From the NCBI RefSeq assembly GCF_000252855.1, contig NC_017045.1:868001-932000 (forward strand): a DNA stretch of 64,000 bases, given 5' to 3'. The first letter of the stretch is position 1. Every line of letters starts with the position of its first letter. The stretch comes from Riemerella anatipestifer ATCC 11845 = DSM 15868 (GTDB lineage: Bacteria; Bacteroidota; Bacteroidia; Flavobacteriales; Weeksellaceae). Both the position numbers and the translations under genes were made by a program. Positions 35,735 to 43,737 of this stretch are shown in pieces. The notes under the pieces are model-generated. The model ran no database searches. It was not told where the DNA came from and was given only the letters and a program-made list of their open reading frames with translations.

Positions 35735-36628
35735 ATGAAACTTAGTAAAGAACAACCTAGAATCCTTGTAGTAGGAAGCTCATCTGTGGATTTGGTTTTA
35801 AAAACAGAACACTATCCTGAGCTGGGAGAAACAGTGATGGCTAACTCCTCCGAAAATTTCTTCGGTGGAAAAGGGGCTAATCAAGCCGTGGGAACTGCAA
35901 GACTAGGAGCTAGTGTTTACTTTGTAGGATGTGTAGGTATGGATCCTTATGGGCAACAAATATTAAGAAATCTTGTAGAAGAAAATGTAAATGTAGGATT
36001 TGTTGTAGAAAACCCTGATATAGAAACTGGTACGGCATATGTTACCACTTCTAAAGGTAAAAATGCCATTGTTGTAGTCCCATCAGCTAACTATGCCTTG
36101 AGTCCTAAACATCTAGAAAATCCCAAACACCTGTTTGAAACCGCTGATTTAGTTTTGGTTCAACTAGAAATCACGGATACGGTTATAGAAAAAGTATTAG
36201 AGCTTTGCAAAAAAAACGGCACTAAACTTGGCATATATGCGGCTCCCGCAAGACCACTTTCCAAAGAACTAATAGAATATGCTAGTTTTATAGTCGCCAA
36301 AAGCAACGATTTATCTACACTTTTTGGAGATGACCACAGAGATGCGGTTTTACAAAAATTGCCTAATAAACTTTTTGTAAGAGATGATACCAATTCTACC
36401 ATATATTACAACGGTTCTGAAATGAAATATTTCCGTAACGACCCAGAAGAAGCGGCTTACAGAATGGGAATGGGTGATGCCTTTACTTCAGGATTTGCTG
36501 TTGCTCTATGTCACGGAAATCCCATCAACGAATGTGTAAAATTTGGCAACGATGTTTCACTAAAAGTATCTCAACATAGAGGTTCGCAAAAAGGATTGCC
36601 TTATTTAAAAGATTTTAATTTGGCTTAA
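35735..36628 (+). CDS. rbsK: Ribokinase (PfkB family)
   Basis: A 297-residue sugar kinase that phosphorylates D-ribose. The substrate signature GGKGANQAVG is at 44-53, characteristic of ribokinase rather than other PfkB kinases, and the catalytic base is Asp248 in GMGDAFTSGF (the usual GAGDAF with Met for Ala). Length is normal. Its gene follows the DUF4241 gene after 15 bp. No ribose transporter is nearby; PNP-derived ribose would enter as ribose-1-phosphate by another route. Confidence 0.9.
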   Translation: MKLSKEQPRILVVGSSSVDLVLKTEHYPELGETVMANSSENFFGGKGANQAVGTARLGASVYFVGCVGMDPYGQQILRNLVEENVNVGFVVENPDIETGTAYVTTSKGKNAIVVVPSANYALSPKHLENPKHLFETADLVLVQLEITDTVIEKVLELCKKNGTKLGIYAAPARPLSKELIEYASFIVAKSNDLSTLFGDDHRDAVLQKLPNKLFVRDDTNSTIYYNGSEMKYFRNDPEEAAYRMGMGDAFTSGFAVALCHGNPINECVKFGNDVSLKVSQHRGSQKGLPYLKDFNLA

Positions 36629-36640
36629 AAACATTTATTG

Positions 36641-37639
36641 ATGCCTTCTATTTTTGATATTAACACAGAAAAAGCTTTTAAAGAAGCCTGTATAGAAACC
36701 TTTTTGTACCAATATGAAAAGGTAGAAATTTATCAGAAATTCGTGGATTTTCTCAATATCAATCCTAAAAAAATAGAGCATATAGAAGATATTCCTTTTC
36801 TTCCAATAGAAATGTTTAAAAATCATACAGTGTTAGAAAAAGGATTAACACCTTCTTTATATTTCCAAAGTTCAGGCACTACCCAGATGAATTTATCTAA
36901 ACATTGGATTGCGAATGAAGAGTTATATCAACATAGCATTTATAAAAGTTTTAAACAATTTATAGGCACTCCCGAAGATTTTGTTTTTTTAGGATTGCTA
37001 CCCAATTATCTAGAACGCCAAAACTCATCTTTAGTTTATATGGTTGATTTTCTGATGAAAACCTCATCTAAAGAAGAAAACGGCTATTTTTTATACAACC
37101 ATCAAGAGCTGTACAAACTTCTTAATGACTTACAACGACAAAACAAGAAGGTAATTCTCTTTGGAGTTTCGTTTGCCTTACTTGATTTTTTGGACACTCT
37201 AGCGGATAACAAATGGGAGCTTTCTTATCATCAACACCTTACCATAATAGAAACTGGTGGTATGAAAGGACGAAAAGAGGAAATGACTAAAGACGAACTG
37301 CTACACCTACTAAAAAAAGGATTTAAAACTCAGAGAATTTACTCGGAATACTCTATGACGGAACTTCTGTCTCAGGCCTACTCATTAGGAGATAATCTTT
37401 ATCAAACACCACATTGGATGAGGATTTTAATTCGCAATACAGAAGACCCGCTGTCGTATGTTGAAAATGGGAGAACAGGAGCTATTAACATTATAGATTT
37501 AGCCAACCGCCATAGTTGTAGCTTTATTGCTACACAAGATTTAGGTAAAACAATGCATTTACAAGGTTCTGATTATTTTCAAGTTTTGGGGCGAATAGAC
37601 CATTCCGACATTAGAGGTTGTAGCCTTTTGGTTTCTTAG
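36641..37639 (+). CDS. LuxE/AMP-forming acyl-protein synthetase-like protein
   Basis: A 332-residue protein (ATG at 36641; a TTG three bases earlier is ignored) resembling LuxE and PaaK-like adenylate-forming enzymes. The N-terminal block has PFLPIEMFKNH then SSGTT (77-81) in YFQSSGTTQMNLSKH, the phosphate-binding loop, followed by LGLLPNYLERQNSSLVYMVD and a late ETGGMKGR and EYSMTELLSQAYS. In luminous bacteria LuxE activates fatty acids for LuxC. No luxC, luxD or lux operon is here, so a generic acyl transfer is more likely. In Bacteroidota such proteins are often annotated simply as acyl transferase. Confidence 0.8.
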   Translation: MPSIFDINTEKAFKEACIETFLYQYEKVEIYQKFVDFLNINPKKIEHIEDIPFLPIEMFKNHTVLEKGLTPSLYFQSSGTTQMNLSKHWIANEELYQHSIYKSFKQFIGTPEDFVFLGLLPNYLERQNSSLVYMVDFLMKTSSKEENGYFLYNHQELYKLLNDLQRQNKKVILFGVSFALLDFLDTLADNKWELSYHQHLTIIETGGMKGRKEEMTKDELLHLLKKGFKTQRIYSEYSMTELLSQAYSLGDNLYQTPHWMRILIRNTEDPLSYVENGRTGAINIIDLANRHSCSFIATQDLGKTMHLQGSDYFQVLGRIDHSDIRGCSLLVS

Positions 37640-37696
37640 GTTCAAACTTTGGCATTATTTTTGAAACTTTCCCAACCAATAAAATTAAACTCAATT

Positions 37697-38287
37697 ATGA
37701 AAATCAAAAATGTTTTATTGCCTGTTGCGGCATTAGTATTATTCTCTTGTAACACAGATAAAAACAAAGTAACAGAAACTCCTGCTAATGATAGTATTTC
37801 TACGGTAGAAACTCCTGTAGCAGATTCTCTAACAACAGAAACAAATGAAGCTTTAGCGCTTCGAGTGAAAGACTATCTTAACAATAGTTTTTTAACAAAA
37901 GAAGATGCTAAAACCATTGCACCAGAAGACAAAAAGTTTAAGTTAGCTCAAGTAGATTTAAACAATGATGGCAAGAATGAAATTTTTGTACATCTAACCT
38001 CTTCTTCTTTTTGTGGTAGTGGTGGTTGTACCGTGTTGCTTTTACAAAATGATTTAAAGCCTATTACCACGTTTACTGTTACTACACCTCCATTCTGGGT
38101 ACAGTCTAAAGAAGAAAATGGCTGGAAGGTATTATCTGTCCAAGATAGGGAAGGCTGGAAAACACTAACATTCAATAACGGAACTTATCCTAGCAATCCT
38201 TCGTTATTAGATGCTTCCAAAGAGCCTAATAAAGCTGAAGCAACCGAAGTATTAAGTGAAACCAATACAGAAGTTTATACTTTCTAA
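37697..38287 (+). CDS. Putative lipoprotein
   Basis: A 196-residue protein starting at ATG 37697, with a lipoprotein signal (Cys18 in LVLFSCNTD). A Thr/Asn/Val-rich linker (about 19-50) leads to a C-terminal domain with VDLNNDGKNEIFVHL, an EF-hand-like or FG-GAP-like acidic loop, and SSFCGSGGCTVLLL, which holds a Cys-x4-Cys pair. I recognise no family. It is anchored in an envelope membrane. It lies 57 bp after the LuxE-like gene and ends at a bidirectional terminator. Confidence 0.75.
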   Translation: MKIKNVLLPVAALVLFSCNTDKNKVTETPANDSISTVETPVADSLTTETNEALALRVKDYLNNSFLTKEDAKTIAPEDKKFKLAQVDLNNDGKNEIFVHLTSSSFCGSGGCTVLLLQNDLKPITTFTVTTPPFWVQSKEENGWKVLSVQDREGWKTLTFNNGTYPSNPSLLDASKEPNKAEATEVLSETNTEVYTF

Positions 38288-38312
38288 TATCTAGATTTAT
38301 TATAACAAAAAA

Positions 38313-38338
38313 GCTCCGTAAATTACGGAGCAATTTTT
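38313..38338. terminator. Bidirectional terminator, lipoprotein / MFS gene
   Basis: GCTCCGT and ACGGAGC form a 7-bp stem (38313-38319 with 38325-38331) around AAATT, flanked by A-rich and T-rich runs. It ends the convergent genes. Confidence 0.85.
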
Positions 38339-38360
38339 TTATTATGTATCTTATTAAATA

Positions 38361-39839
38361 CTAACCAACCTTTTTTTCGTTCAAGAATCTTATAAATACA
38401 ATCCCCAAGAAAAAGAAAACAACCATAGACAAAGCTGCATATCTCATATTATTAAAATGCTCTATAAGAGTCGCAAAAATAAATGTTCCTAAAATAATAG
38501 CTACCTTCTCTAAAACATCATAAAAACTGAAATAGGTTGTATTTTCCATACCATTTTCTGGCAATAGCTTAGAATATGTGGAACGAGACATTGCTTGTAA
38601 ACCACCCATTACTAAGCCAATAATACCCGCTACTCCGTAGAATTTATATTCTGCATCAGGGCTATGCTTATCTATCATATACGCAGCTACACACGCTACA
38701 ATCCATAAAAAAACGGCTATTGAAATCACATTTTTATTGCCTATTTTTTTAGATAATCTAGAAAACAATACAGCTCCCATAATCGCTTCAATCTGAATAA
38801 CTAAAAGAACTAGAATAAGTTTTTCTTGAGGCAAGTTAATTTCGCTTTTTCCGAACAAAGTCGCCATTAGGAAAATCGTCTGCATTCCTACACTGTAAAA
38901 GAAAAAACTAGTAAGGAAAAACTTAAGATTAGGCGTTTTAAATAATTGTGTCCCAACTTTATGCAGTTCTCTAAAACTCTCTTTTACAATCTCTATATAG
39001 AATATGATATTACTTTTAAAAACCACCCAGAAACCACCTTGTTCTTTATGGCTTTTAAAAACATTCTTTAAATTTAGAAGTACCAAATCTTTAGGCAGTT
39101 GTTCTTTAACATTCCCAAACTTCGGCAAATGCTTAAATGTATAATATGAAAAACCAAACCACCACGCTCCTGTAAGTAAGAAACTTACACGTGTCATTAT
39201 AAGAGCTTGTTTAGGTGTTTCAGCAAGAACTTGAATGAGTAGTAAGCATATAATCACTAATATTACAGAACCAATATAACCATATACATAACCTCTTGCA
39301 GAAAGTGCGTCTTGCTTATCTGGTGTGGCAATATCTGGCAGAAATGAGTTATAAAAAACTAAACTCCCCCAAAATCCTACACTAGCAGTAATGCTAAAAA
39401 GAAGTCCTAAGAATACCGTATGCATATTAACGAACATCGCTAAGCCCATACACGAAGTTGCTCCTAGATAGCAAAAAAACTGTAAAAAAGATTTTTTATT
39501 ACCAATAGTATCCGCCAAAGAGGACAATATAGGCGATAAGAAAACCACGATAAGAAAGGAAATGGTAAGCGAATATCCATAAATAGCATCTGGGTGATAA
39601 TTTTCCCCAAATATTTTAATACTATTTCTTACAGGTACTTTTACCCATTGTCCTGTTTCGTTGATATATTCATTTTTTTCGTAGGCTGTGGTAATAATAC
39701 TATAATAAATCGGAAAAATAGTAGAAGTAATCACTAAAGAATATACAGAGTTAGCCCAGTCGTACACCGCCCAAGCCCTCATTACTTTAGGATTATTTTT
39801 AATATTTTTACTAGGGTGATTTTCCTTTATGTTTGACAT
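38361..39839 (-). CDS. UMF1-family MFS transporter
   Basis: A 492-residue membrane protein with about twelve helices. The opening VMRAWAVYDWANSVYSLVIT, with the AxYDWANS motif, is diagnostic of the UMF1 family (related to fungal Atg22 vacuolar effluxers). A long cytoplasmic loop of charged residues lies in the middle (about 230-290). UMF1 members are suspected amino-acid or small-molecule effluxers; the substrate here is unknown. It is monocistronic. Confidence 0.87.
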   Translation of the reverse strand: MSNIKENHPSKNIKNNPKVMRAWAVYDWANSVYSLVITSTIFPIYYSIITTAYEKNEYINETGQWVKVPVRNSIKIFGENYHPDAIYGYSLTISFLIVVFLSPILSSLADTIGNKKSFLQFFCYLGATSCMGLAMFVNMHTVFLGLLFSITASVGFWGSLVFYNSFLPDIATPDKQDALSARGYVYGYIGSVILVIICLLLIQVLAETPKQALIMTRVSFLLTGAWWFGFSYYTFKHLPKFGNVKEQLPKDLVLLNLKNVFKSHKEQGGFWVVFKSNIIFYIEIVKESFRELHKVGTQLFKTPNLKFFLTSFFFYSVGMQTIFLMATLFGKSEINLPQEKLILVLLVIQIEAIMGAVLFSRLSKKIGNKNVISIAVFLWIVACVAAYMIDKHSPDAEYKFYGVAGIIGLVMGGLQAMSRSTYSKLLPENGMENTTYFSFYDVLEKVAIILGTFIFATLIEHFNNMRYAALSMVVFFFLGIVFIRFLNEKKVG

Positions 39840-39861
39840 ACTATAACTAAATTTAATCTCG

Positions 39862-39869
39862 CAAAAATA
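39862..39869 (-). promoter_or_regulatory. Candidate -7 element for the UMF1 gene
   Basis: TATTTTTG on the minus strand matches TAnnTTTG, 22 bp before the start codon of the transporter gene. It touches the T tail of the thiolase terminator. Confidence 0.4.
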
Positions 39870-39870
39870 A

Positions 39871-39923
39871 CAAAACCATTAAGAACTTAGATATAAATCG
39901 TATGATTTATTCTTAATGGTTTT
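39871..39923 (-). terminator. Terminator after the thiolase gene
   Basis: A 14-bp stem (39872-39885 with 39910-39923) enclosing a second 7-bp hairpin, followed by a T-rich run on the minus strand. Confidence 0.75.
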
Positions 39924-39951
39924 TTATAATTAATTTGAACAATAGCAAATA

Positions 39952-41130
39952 CTAGCAATTCTCTATCACTAAGGCAGAAGCACCACCACCTCCGTTACAA
40001 ATAGCAGCCGCTCCTATTTTACCATTATTCTGTTTAAGTACATTGATAAGTGTAACCAAAATTCTAGAACCCGAACTTCCTAGAGGGTGTCCTAATGCCA
40101 CTGCTCCCCCATTTACATTAACCTTAGATTCGTCTAAACCAAGAATTTTATTATTTGCCAAACCTACCACAGAAAACGCTTCGTTGAATTCAAAAAAATC
40201 TACCTCCGACAGACTAACCTCTGCTTTATCTAAGGCTTTTGGTAAGGCTTTAGCTGGTGCTGTTGTAAACCATTCTGGCTCTTGTGCTGCATCTGCATAA
40301 CCTATAATTTTAGCCAAAGGTTTTAATCCTAGTTCTTCCATTTTTTCTTTAGACATCAAAATAAGAGCAGAAGCACCATCATTAAGTGTAGAAGCGTTAG
40401 CCGCTGTTACAGTACCATTTTCTCTTTGGAATACTGTTGGTAAGGTAGGTATCCTATCAAAGTTCACATTTTTATATTCTTCGTCTTCGGTAAAAAGAAT
40501 TGGTTCTCCCTTCCTTTGTGGAATTTCCACTGGTACTATTTCATCTGAGAACTTACCTTCTTTCCAAGCACTGGCTGCTCGTTGGTAAGATTGTACCGCA
40601 AATTTATCTTGAGCTTCCCTAGAAAAACCGTACTCCGAAGCACATTTCTCGGCACATACGCCCATATGCACTTTGTTATATACATCGGTAAGACCGTCTA
40701 AAACCATTCCGTCCTGCATTTTTACATCACCTAACTTTACGGCTTGTCTAGCATTATAATAGTGAGGCACCAAACTCATATTCTCCATACCTCCTGCTAC
40801 GACCACATCAGCATCTCCTGCTTTTATCGCTTGTGTTGCCATCATCACGGCTTTCATACCAGAAGCACAAACTTTATTGATAGTAGTACACGGGGTTTCT
40901 TTAGAAAGCCCTGCTCCCAAAGCCGCTTGCCTAGCGGGTGCTTGTCCCTCTCCCGCTTGCAATACATTCCCCATATAAACTTCCTGAACTTCTTTAGGGT
41001 CTAGATTTATTTTAGCTAAAGCTCCCTTAATAGCTGTTGCTCCCAATTGTGGTGCTGGTACATTAGATAACGAACCTAAAAAACTTCCCATCGGTGTTCT
41101 TACTGCCGATACTATAAATACTTCTTTCAT
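39952..41130 (-). CDS. Acetyl-CoA C-acetyltransferase (thiolase)
   Basis: A 392-residue thiolase. The catalytic residues line up with the biosynthetic type: acyl-Cys88 in NKVCASGMKAV, His348 in VALGHPLGSSG and Cys378 in AICNGGGG. It either joins two acetyl-CoA (AtoB) or cleaves 3-ketoacyl-CoA in beta-oxidation (FadA); the sequence fits acetoacetyl-CoA thiolase slightly better. It stands alone with its own terminator and a near-consensus TACTTTGG upstream. With pruA, fahA and hppD it fits amino-acid catabolism to acetoacetate. Confidence 0.9.
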   Translation of the reverse strand: MKEVFIVSAVRTPMGSFLGSLSNVPAPQLGATAIKGALAKINLDPKEVQEVYMGNVLQAGEGQAPARQAALGAGLSKETPCTTINKVCASGMKAVMMATQAIKAGDADVVVAGGMENMSLVPHYYNARQAVKLGDVKMQDGMVLDGLTDVYNKVHMGVCAEKCASEYGFSREAQDKFAVQSYQRAASAWKEGKFSDEIVPVEIPQRKGEPILFTEDEEYKNVNFDRIPTLPTVFQRENGTVTAANASTLNDGASALILMSKEKMEELGLKPLAKIIGYADAAQEPEWFTTAPAKALPKALDKAEVSLSEVDFFEFNEAFSVVGLANNKILGLDESKVNVNGGAVALGHPLGSSGSRILVTLINVLKQNNGKIGAAAICNGGGGASALVIENC

Positions 41131-41501
41131 TTTATTTCATATTAAAATTTACTTTGCCAAAGTACGAAAAAAAATATAGCCCTAAAAGTAAATACCATTA
41201 AAATTAGTATTTTGAATGTTTGAATAGAGGTATATAAGGTTCTATAACAAATATTATTGTATTAATTTTTTGGTTACAAACTATACATTCGCATATATTG
41301 AACGCTGCTACATCTCATTATTATCCATGATATATTGTCCTAGTTGACCTAAAAATTACACAATGAAAAAAATTCAGTTACCTACAAAAACCTTTGAATA
41401 CACACCACACTCTAGAAATTCTTATTTTTTTTAGATAAAAAAAACCTCCTAACGATAGTTTAGGAGGCTATTGGGTTAAAATAATTTCAAAATAATTCCT
41501 T
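41131..41501. other. Intergenic gap, mostly unassigned
   Basis: A 371-bp gap. It contains the aminopeptidase terminator (41437-41467) at the right end and a possible thiolase promoter at the left end. A short ATG frame (41363-41434, 23 codons) and a TTGG-N20-TATATTGA sequence are present but unconvincing. I see no other structure. Confidence 0.5.
41437..41467 (-). terminator. Intrinsic terminator after the aminopeptidase gene
   Basis: Stem CCTCCTAA (41445-41452) with TTAGGAGG (41460-41467), a 7-base loop and eight T on the minus strand. Confidence 0.85.
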
Positions 41502-43268
41502 TTATAAAGGCTTCACCAAATCCAAAAACCAATCTTTAACAGCTCCTTCTAAATAAGAGCCTAGCTTTTCTTCGCAAGTTTTATGATAGGTATTCAACCA
41601 ATTTTTCTCTTCCTCGGTAAGTAGTTCTACATTGATAACTTCTCTAAAAAACGGACAAAGTGTGAGAGTTTCAAATCCGTAGAATACGCCATAAGGCGTT
41701 GTCTCCAACTCTTTTACCGCTACTAAATTTTCGTGTCTAATACCATACTCGTTTTCTACATAAAAACCTGGCTCGTTAGAACAAACCATACCAGGAAGTA
41801 GCTCTTGTGGGTTCATATCCTTTCTAATATTCTGAGGTCCTTCGTGTACATTCATAAAGCTCCCCACACCATGCCCCGTCCCGTGAGCATAATCTTTACC
41901 TTTTTGCCAAAGTGGCAACCTCGCAATAGTATCTAAATGGAAACCTCTAGTTCCTTTCGGAAACTTGGCTATACTCAAATCTATCATTCCCTTGAGTGCC
42001 AAAGTACAATCATCTATAAAAGATTGAGATACCGCTCCTAACGCTAATGTTCTCGTAATATCAGTAGTACCTTCTAAATATTGCCCTCCAGAATCAATTA
42101 AAATACTTCCTTCATTGGTAACTTCTTTACTTCCTTCTGCTTTTGCAGAGTAATGCACTATCGCTCCATTACCCTTATAGCCTATAATACTTCCAAAACT
42201 TTCGCCCACAAAATTTTCTCCTTCGGCACGAAACGCTCTTAACTTCTTCCCTATGGAATATTCCGTCATAGGTTCTTTACCTACATTATGTTTCAGCCAG
42301 TATAGAAATTTAACCATCGCCACTCCATCTCTCACCATTACCGTTCTAAAACCTTCTAATTCCGTACTGTTTTTAACCGCTTTCATTAGATTAGCAGGTA
42401 CATGAGCTACAACAAAACTATTTCCTTCCAAAGCATTATATATGGCTTGATTAGCATTAGGAGACACCAATATTTTCTCGTTTTTTAATTGCGATAAATA
42501 ATCAAAGAAAGATTCGTAAGGCATTAGTTTCACCCCTGAAACTTCCATTTGTTCTTTAGCTTCGTCATTAAGTTTTTCCAAATCAACAAAAAGAACCGCT
42601 TCCGCTTCGCCAATCACTAAATAGCTTAAAAAAACAGGATTACAATCCACATCGCTACCTCGCAAATTAAGCGTCCAAGCCACATCGTCTAAACTAGACA
42701 TAATATGCACAGAAGCCTCCTTTTCTTTCATTTTTTGTCTAATGGCAGCCACCTTATCCTGCACAGATTGCCCTGCCCATTTTAAAGGGTGAACAAAGAC
42801 TTCGTTTTTTGAAGGCACCCCTCTATCCGTCCATATTTCCTCTAATAAAGGCTGATTGACCAAAGAAATATGCTGCTGTTCTAATTTATTTTCTAAATCC
42901 ACCCAATTCGCATGAGCCGTAGCCAAAGCATTCACTGCCACTTTTCCATTCTGTGGAATTTGCGATGCTATCCAATCTATATAGTTTGGAGTACCTTCCA
43001 CTCCTTCTTTCATTAGTTCTATCCCAGACCCCGCCAACTCTTGCGGAGCTTGTACGAAGTAACGCCCATCAGTCCAAAGCGCCGCTTTAGATTTAGTAAC
43101 CACCACAAAACCTGCCGAACCTGTAAACCCTGTAAGCCAAACTCTCTCTTGCCATTCTTCGGGCAGATACTCACTCATATGTGGGTCTGCCGAGTACACC
43201 ACGAATGCATCTATATTATATTCTTCCATTTTAGAGCGTAACGCTCCTAATTTTTCTGTAACTGTCAT
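41502..43268 (-). CDS. Aminopeptidase P, three-domain type (M24B)
   Basis: A 588-residue Xaa-Pro aminopeptidase, longer than the 440-residue E. coli PepP because it has two N-terminal creatinase-like domains before the pita-bread catalytic domain, like eukaryotic cytosolic APP1. The metal ligands are visible in order: Asp in ILIDSGGQYLEG and DITRTLAL, His in GTGHGVGSFMNVHEGP, Glu in CSNEPGFYVENEYGIRHENL. It is soluble (no signal peptide) and removes an N-terminal residue before proline. It is monocistronic. Confidence 0.93.
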   Translation of the reverse strand: MTVTEKLGALRSKMEEYNIDAFVVYSADPHMSEYLPEEWQERVWLTGFTGSAGFVVVTKSKAALWTDGRYFVQAPQELAGSGIELMKEGVEGTPNYIDWIASQIPQNGKVAVNALATAHANWVDLENKLEQQHISLVNQPLLEEIWTDRGVPSKNEVFVHPLKWAGQSVQDKVAAIRQKMKEKEASVHIMSSLDDVAWTLNLRGSDVDCNPVFLSYLVIGEAEAVLFVDLEKLNDEAKEQMEVSGVKLMPYESFFDYLSQLKNEKILVSPNANQAIYNALEGNSFVVAHVPANLMKAVKNSTELEGFRTVMVRDGVAMVKFLYWLKHNVGKEPMTEYSIGKKLRAFRAEGENFVGESFGSIIGYKGNGAIVHYSAKAEGSKEVTNEGSILIDSGGQYLEGTTDITRTLALGAVSQSFIDDCTLALKGMIDLSIAKFPKGTRGFHLDTIARLPLWQKGKDYAHGTGHGVGSFMNVHEGPQNIRKDMNPQELLPGMVCSNEPGFYVENEYGIRHENLVAVKELETTPYGVFYGFETLTLCPFFREVINVELLTEEEKNWLNTYHKTCEEKLGSYLEGAVKDWFLDLVKPL

Positions 43269-43368
43269 AACACTTCTGAAATTTTGAGGTAAAGTTAAGA
43301 AAATCTTTTCTTAAATAAAGATTAAGACCTCTTCCATTTGAGATAACAAATACTACTAGTAAAAAAAA

Positions 43369-43597
43369 GAAAACTACCAATAAAATAATGACACCTACCT
43401 AGAAGACACCCACCACTACCAACAAAACAAAGAAAACTACCAATAAAATAACGACACCTACCTAGAAGATACCCACCACTACCGACAAAACAAAGAAAAC
43501 TACCAATAGAATAACAACACCTACCTAGAAGACACCCACCACTACTAACAAAACAAAGAAAACTACCAATAAAATAACGACACCTACCTAGAAGACA
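43369..43597. repeat. 63-bp tandem minisatellite, about 3.6 copies
   Basis: Copies begin at 43369, 43432 and 43495, each 63 bp, with a partial 40-bp copy from 43558. Copies differ at a few single bases. The plus strand is very poor in G. The unit length is a multiple of three, and one minus-strand frame is free of stops, but there is no start codon, so I do not call it coding. No variable spacers, so it is not CRISPR. Confidence 0.9.
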
Positions 43598-43671
43598 ATC
43601 AACATTTCTTAATTATTTTTAACTAAACTTTGGTTATTTAGAGTAGCATTACTTCCAAAATAGAATCAAAA

Positions 43672-43702
43672 TTGGTAGTTTATTTTAATTATAGTAACTT
43701 TG
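43672..43702 (+). promoter_or_regulatory. Promoter of pruA
   Basis: TTGG (43672-43675), 19 bases, TAACTTTG (43695-43702): a full Bacteroidota promoter. The start would be about 43707, some 30 bases before the ATG at 43738. This rules out the longer in-frame N-terminal extension. Confidence 0.8.
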
Positions 43703-43737
43703 TGGAAAATCGTTTTCAACATAAAAAATATATTACA

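Larger units (their letters stand above)
43269..43737. other. Long gap holding a tandem repeat and the pruA promoter
   Basis: A 469-bp divergent gap between the aminopeptidase gene and pruA. It contains the 63-bp tandem repeat at 43369-43597 and, close to pruA, a full promoter at 43672-43702. The remaining sequence is AT-rich and shows no gene. Confidence 0.7.

Noticed and set aside
43369-43597. Regular repeats resembling a CRISPR array
   Set aside because: The 63-bp units are directly contiguous with no variable spacers, and no cas genes are present. It is a minisatellite.
43330-43610. Open minus-strand frame through the 63-bp repeats
   Set aside because: No ATG, GTG or TTG start fits and the frame is open mainly because the unit length is a multiple of three.
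43672-43737. N-terminal extension of pruA by 22 residues from a TTG
   Set aside because: It overlaps a full promoter, so it would not be transcribed in full.
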